Positions 58,790-64,000 of a stretch of 64,000 nt of DNA are shown piece after piece (within the stretch, counting starts at the first letter, position 1; each line of letters starts with the position of its first letter). The translations under genes were made by a program, and so were the position numbers. The notes under the pieces were generated by a model. It was not told the origin of the DNA. It searched no databases and saw nothing but the letters and a program-made list of their open reading frames with translations. The DNA lies in NCBI RefSeq assembly GCF_036884655.1, contig NC_088342.1, forward strand, positions 12,833,501 to 12,897,500, written 5' to 3'. The DNA comes from Musa acuminata AAA Group (lineage: Eukaryota > Streptophyta > Magnoliopsida > Zingiberales > Musaceae).

Positions 58790-60962
58790 TTTTCAGCTTC
58801 TCTGTATCGACTCGTTCATCGAACTCTCTCCGTCCATTCGCCATTGGAGCTCGCCAACCCACCGTCTCAGCGCCCTGCCTTCAGATCCTGGTAAACTCGA
58901 GAAACAGATCGGATTCGGTAAGTCACATCGGAAGATTCACGGATCCACTGTTCTCTTCCTCCTGCCGCTTGCTTTCTGTTTGTACGCCGGAGCAGTTCTA
59001 GTATCTCTGCAAAATGGAGGTTCTTGATCCATGTGATTCATTTAGATTCCGCTCTTTGTCGCCATTCTGCATCTTATCATATGGATTTCTGTTTCTTGCA
59101 TAGGTATCATCTATCTGCTGATCTTTTCCTTTTTCTTTCTGTTCTAATTTGGAACCGGGATGGATCTTATGATGCCGAAGCGCATCAAGTATGACCGAGT
59201 CAACGATTTTGTTTGAAGATGCCGTCGTCTTCAATAATTTTCGTTAAAGTCACCCTCAGATCTCGAATCTCCGGATGCCATTCCCAATCTTTTCTTCCTT
59301 CTGTTGATGATGGTGTTTCTGAAATAAACGCTTGGTCGTCGAGAAGTAATCGGTAGGGGGATATGAACTGTCTCGAACATGTCGAAAAACTTGATCTTTG
59401 ATTTTTCTTTACATTGCCTCTACTTGGATGACTTGTTTTTCGTTCTACTACAGCAATTTAGCATTTTTCAACCTAAAATTGTGGATTTCCTTCTCAAAGT
59501 TAAGAAAGAGATCCGACTGATTGAATGAACTTCCTCTTTCTCCTATTTCCATTCTGTCTTTCTATCAAAAAATATATATCTTTTTTGAGGTCAGTAGGTG
59601 TTTTTTTGGCTTGGTAAAAATAATAATATGTCTGTATTATAATATCTCTTAAAATCATCACCAAGCTGTTGGTTTGCTTAGATATTATCATCATCTTAGT
59701 TACCAGGAGTGATATATACAACAGCTGTTTGATTTTAGCAAACAAACTTTCCAAATTACCAGGAATAATTTGATTGTACATGTATATAGTGATGTCAGTT
59801 TGATGAATTGTGGATACTTCCCAAAAGAATCTAAATGGATTGAAATGAGTTCTGGGCTTCCTCAAACCTTTGTTTGATGTAGTTGTTAAATATTACTATA
59901 ATAACTTAGCAGAGAAGATAATAGTATTGTGAAATCACCACATGATGAGATCTGATTTCATTTCCCTTGTGAACTCAGAATATAAATAAATGCATTGGAG
60001 TTTTTCTGAATATTTGTGTTATGCTTCTAGGACAGCTTCAATCCCTTGTAGTTGTAAGCTATGGTTAACTTCTAGAAGCTATGTGAGCTTGGTAAAAAAA
60101 TCAAATGAACTTATTCTACTACCAATATGTTCATGGTTTCTCTCCCTAGAAGGGAACAAGTTTTTCTCAAGGGTTGTTTTATGGACTTGCAAGGCATTAC
60201 TTTGAGCTCTCCCAACATATAAAGGATTTTTATATAATAATTATCTTTTCATAATATTAAAGTAGCACATGTACCCCTTCAAACCATGATAGTGTAACTC
60301 TTGTTAGCATTCATTCGGTAAACTCAGGTTAACTAACCATGATAGTGTTAAAAAATAAAAATAAAAACAGCTGAGTTTGATTGAGTTGAAGCAATTGGTC
60401 TGTGCCAAAAGTTGACCTGCTTCCCTCCTGTCTTAGTGCCAAAGGTGCTCTTCCTGTGCCCTCTGTGACCCTTTTAATTTGTTTTTTACGTCATCAGTCT
60501 TTTGGATAAACATGGAAGAGGATGCTGACTCAGAAATCTAATATTTAACTGGAATAGGTCCTCCGGATGATGTCTCCTCCATAGGAAATGGAATAGGGTC
60601 GTCAGGCCCCGGGATCTTTCATTGTCCTTTCCTTGTCTCCCAACCGTGTTCGGCTTTTGGCTGCTCCGATCATGCTTTTATATCCCTTCCCTGTGTTTTC
60701 TGTAGCTTTCATCACCCAGTCTTCTTTACTTGTATAAGTGGAGTGGTTGTGCCATACTAGTTGCAAGTGGAAAGTGTGGAGCATCCCATTTGGTATATGA
60801 CAGACGGGAGTGTTTTCGAGAGCATGTCAATAATGCCTCCACTCCTTTCTTGAAAGTAGATGCTGGCCGTCTCCTGATAAGAGTATATGTTTTAGTGGTT
60901 ATGAGCTCCAAATGCACTGCATTCTATAACAAGCATTTATCTGCTCTACTTGTTTGTAGCAG
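58790..60962 (+). other. 5'UTR exon and 2-kb 5'UTR intron of the RMA gene
   Basis: A C/T-rich leader at about 58790-58917 ends at a strong donor (TTCG then GTAAGT, 58918). The acceptor TTTGTAGCAG (AG at 60961-60962) lies 2 nt before the ATG. The intron has no coding signal. The same leader-intron layout is frequent in plants. Confidence 0.6.
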
Positions 60963-60964
60963 TG

Positions 60965-61660
60965 ATGGAGGTGGAAGGGACGGAGGAGTCGGATTCAGAT
61001 AAGAAGCCAGCGAAGAAGTGCAGCTCCGACGCCGCGGCGACGGCCTCGAACAACGGCTGCTTCGACTGCAACATATGCCTGGACTTCGCCGCGGACCCGG
61101 TGGTCACCCTCTGCGGCCACCTCTACTGCTGGCCGTGCATATACAAGTGGCTGCAGCAGGGCAATGGCGGGGGCGGCGAGTCCTCGCAGCAGTGCCCGGT
61201 GTGCAAGGCTGCGTTGTTCCAGCGGAGCCTGGTGCCGCTCTACGGCCGCGGCCATAGCACCAAATCGGCCCAGCAAAGCCTCGACATACCGCGCCGACCC
61301 TCGTTCCCGCGGGAGGCGATCGAGCAGCGATTGCTGCAGCTGAACGAAGAGCAGGATCCGGTGATGCAGCAGCGGCGTCGCCACGTAGTCGAATCTAGCG
61401 GCGATCACGCGCCGCCGTTCTCGCCGCTGGCGGCGGCAAGGGTGACAAATTCGGCTGCCGGTGAGGTGTTGGGGGGGATGGCAGTGGCGGTGCTGCCGTG
61501 GATGTTTCGGGACCAGGAGTGGGCAAGCGTCTACCACCCGAGCCCGTACCACGTCGTCGGCAACGGGGTGAGGAGGCAGGAGGTGGAGCTTGCGCGGTCA
61601 CTGCATCAGATATGGGTCTTCCTCTTCTGCTGCGCCATTCTGTGTCTCCTCTTGTTCTGA
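60965..61660 (+). CDS. RMA: RMA-type RING membrane-anchored E3 ubiquitin ligase
   Basis: A single coding exon of 231 aa starts MEVEGTEESD. A C3HC4 RING finger lies at about 33-82: CNICLDFAADPVVTLCGHLY, then CWPCIYKW and CPVCKAAL, with the cysteines and histidine in order. A Gly-rich insert (GNGGGGESS) and the family block LVPLYGRG follow. The C-terminus has one membrane anchor (IWVFLFCCAILCLLLF) at the very end. This tail-anchored RING layout defines RMA proteins, ER-resident E3 ligases acting in ER quality control and, in Arabidopsis and pepper, in aquaporin turnover. Length is typical. GC content of the exon is far above its surroundings, as for the MCTP and ADF exons. An alternative in-frame start upstream lies in the intron and is rejected. 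Confidence 0.95.
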   Translation: MEVEGTEESDSDKKPAKKCSSDAAATASNNGCFDCNICLDFAADPVVTLCGHLYCWPCIYKWLQQGNGGGGESSQQCPVCKAALFQRSLVPLYGRGHSTKSAQQSLDIPRRPSFPREAIEQRLLQLNEEQDPVMQQRRRHVVESSGDHAPPFSPLAAARVTNSAAGEVLGGMAVAVLPWMFRDQEWASVYHPSPYHVVGNGVRRQEVELARSLHQIWVFLFCCAILCLLLF

Positions 61661-61884
61661 GACTCCAATGCGTCTTCGGAGCATGACGAGGCACCTGTCA
61701 CGGGAAAGCAAAAGGGTCAAGATGCTTGACCAAAATAAAAAACGTAAGGAGGATTCAGAAGCTGATGCTTCTCGAGTACCAGAATCATGTTGCAGAAATC
61801 CCCGAAAGCACTCAACAATCGGTGAATCAACTGTATGAATGATTTGAACCTTTGGGCAAATTTCAGTTCAAAACGAGATTCTGT

Positions 61885-61886
<2 letters not shown>

Positions 61887-61939
<53 letters not shown>
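61887..61939 (+). repeat. (AG)n microsatellite in the RMA 3' region
   Basis: About 26 AG units lie 227 bp after the RMA stop, probably in its 3'UTR. Confidence 0.95.
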
Positions 61940-61941
<2 letters not shown>

Positions 61942-62605
61942 CAGGATATCAATAAAAACAATCCTCTGTAACAATTCCTGATTCAGCTCCGCGCTTCTCT
62001 TCATCTCCAGCATTGTATCAACTATTCACCTCTTGTGTAAAAAATTGTGAGCGGATAGAATAACCTAATTATTTATTAGCATGAATATAAGGCTTATATG
62101 ATAGTAAAACTTCGGATGCATGTGAGAAGGAACACTTGGAGGTGTTGTGTTGGGTCAAAAAAGAACAGCATGTCCAGCAAAGCAGGATATATCTATCTAT
62201 CTATCTTTTTAAGAGGACATGGGCATGCATGCATTGCAGTACATCAGGAACAACCTCTTTAAAGAAAAAGCAACATCTTCCGACTCTTTTGCAACATCTT
62301 CAGTACATCGAATAAAAGAAGTCTAAATGATTGATAAAATGTGATATATGCGGCCTCGAGCAACAAAACAAAAGTAATATAACATGTCCACTTCATCCCA
62401 ATGAACTTTGGGGTGATGGAAAAGAGATTCCAAAGTCCAATGCAACATGCTTGCTGGAAAGAAGACAGTGGTATCATGCTTGCCCTCTCCTTAGCATACC
62501 GACATTATTAAGCCACAAGATTCTACTTCTCCTACTTCTTCAACATGCGATTACACTAAGTGGTAATTACCAGAAAGCCATGTACCAACCCACGGCTAGA
62601 CATTT

Positions 62606-62730
62606 ATATGTAGTCAATTATCATCTCTGAGGATGTGTCGGAGGCAAGCTAGGTTAGGTTAGGTTTATGTAGCCAATTATCATCTCTGTGGATATGTCAG
62701 AGGCAAGCTAGGTTAGGTTAGGTTAGCCTC
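62606..62730. repeat. 59-bp tandem duplication with AGGTT runs
   Basis: TCAATTATCATCTCTGAGGA at 62614 recurs as CCAATTATCATCTCTGTGGA 59 bp later. Each copy ends in GCTAGGTTAGGTTAGGTT. Just after it, GTATAAAGACCT recurs at 62754 and 62789. Confidence 0.85.
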
Positions 62731-62799
62731 GGGGGCAACCTTCGAAATGTCTTTGTATAAAGACCTCAGGAATCACGGTACCTGAGTTGTATAAAGACC

Positions 62800-64000
62800 T
62801 TAGTGAATCACTGTTATTTTTTTGTTGACATTTGTAATCATACTCGATGGATTCATTCTTGATTTATCAATTCATATTATGAATAATAAATACTATACAA
62901 AGATTTTAAAATCTAGGAAAAGTTAAAATAAAATAAATAAAATTTTATTTTAATAGCCAAAAAAATACCCCCCTAATGTGGAAAGTTTATGGACAGTGAA
63001 TTTATTTTGCATATTTAAAATATCATTTATGTTTCATCATTCTATACAAATTTAGTTGGTGCAAGAATAATTTTCTTTTGTTTTCATCTTGAAAGCTCTA
63101 TGCTTAGTATTTTACAAAAATAAAAGAACTGAATATTTAGTTGATGGTTTAATTAAATTTAATCTAGATTCAAAATTTGAACTTTTAACAATTTTTCTAT
63201 GCATAATCAAAATGTCAGAATTAAGTATCGTATTATAAGTAAGCAATAGATTAGATGATATTAGTAAATAATATAGTTATAAAAATTCTTTATTTTACTG
63301 ATTTTGAAATTAGTGCGTGGATTGAATAAAGGGTAAAAGTTATTCAACAAGATAAGTAAGTTTTGAAACTTTAAAAATCATACATGTGAATATTTTACTA
63401 TATGCCCTATGCTTAGACCTATTTTATCTTGATGATCATATAAAATATATACACCTCTATCTTCTATTTGAGAAAACTAAGGCTTTTGATGCTTTCAACT
63501 CTTTATCAAGCAAAATGTAGAGAATCAAATGGAAAATAAAATTAATAATAATAAAATAAAATCAAGATTTTAGATCAGATGAAGAATATTATAGAAAGGT
63601 ACATACAAAAAAAAAAAACAAATGATGGATTTTTTTGTTAGATTTCTTAAAGAAAAGACACAATATATAATTAATTCTTAGCACACCTCAACAAAATGAG
63701 GTTGCTGTAGGAAGGAACAACACATTTATAATCACACCAGATAAAGAAGATTGAATCTATCTTAAATAAGAAAAATTTTCAACCATCCAAAATCAAATCT
63801 CAACATCTATAACATAGAATTGAAGACATCAAAAGTATTTGGTTCTCATTCACATACATTATAAAATCTGTATATTTTATAATTATTCAACGTCACTTGA
63901 TAATTTCATAAAATTCAAAGTTAACTCAGATTCTTAACAATCACTTATAAACTCATAAGATCAATAAAACACCATATTCATATGCTAATAATTTATCTTA
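62800..64000. other. AT-rich sequence, nothing recognised
   Basis: No coding region, repeat array or element end can be supported here. Confidence 0.5.

Noticed and set aside
58631..58894. Ile/Tyr repeat ORFs
   Set aside because: They are translations of the (TA)n microsatellite.
60995..61552. 185-aa minus-strand ORF opposite the RMA exon
   Set aside because: A shadow of a GC-rich coding exon whose sense strand has a clear RING domain.

Overview
This window is nuclear DNA of a flowering plant. Genes have GT-AG introns and GC-rich coding exons set in AT-rich, transposon-rich spacers, and every family recognised is a plant family. GC-rich exons and repeat motifs I associate from memory with banana relatives suggest a monocot of the Musa/Ensete type; that species guess is not proven from the sequence.

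Layout. 1-5231 is the 3' part of a Ty3/gypsy Tat-lineage retrotransposon: end of pol, antisense accessory ORF, a 57-bp minisatellite, polypurine tract and 3' LTR. It lies inside intron 3 of a minus-strand glutathione peroxidase gene, of which only exons 1-3 (5333-6414) are in view. 7700-10732 (-) encodes an MCTP/FTIP-QUIRKY-type protein with four C2 domains and probably a 3-kb 5'UTR intron reaching about 13.77 kb. 16.05-28.25 kb is a tandem duplication of a seven-exon theta-class glutathione S-transferase gene, both copies minus. The downstream copy A has lost its C-terminal tail by a frameshift; copy B holds a hAT MITE. 28.6-33.6 kb is repeat debris, including an LTR-like direct-repeat pair and a GC-balanced block that may be organellar. 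33938-35355 (+) is an intact actin-depolymerizing factor gene. 36032-36469 (-) is a frameshifted R2R3-MYB (LAF1-like) pseudogene. 37530-45270 (-) is a six-coding-exon gene for a 278-aa membrane protein with a conserved PH-like region; its introns carry a second hAT MITE, a truncated LINE with a 14-bp target duplication, and a 304-bp tandem duplication. 45.3-56.3 kb is mostly intergenic and transposon remains: a LINE fragment and a decayed Ty1/copia element at 50416-56233. At 56373-56739 (+) a CLE signalling-peptide motif lies in a different frame from an upstream secretion-signal-like segment. 58.79-61.94 kb (+) is an RMA-type membrane-anchored RING E3 ligase gene with a 2-kb 5'UTR intron. The last 2 kb is AT-rich with one small tandem duplication.

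The genes are independent transcription units. The one functional theme is glutathione chemistry: a glutathione peroxidase and two theta GSTs within 23 kb, separated by the MCTP gene. The most notable points are the retroelement inside the GPX gene, the altered C-terminus and active-site region of one GST copy, the CLE-like locus, the datable MYB pseudogene lesions, and two related hAT MITEs with perfect 8-bp target duplications. No convincing new molecular system was found.
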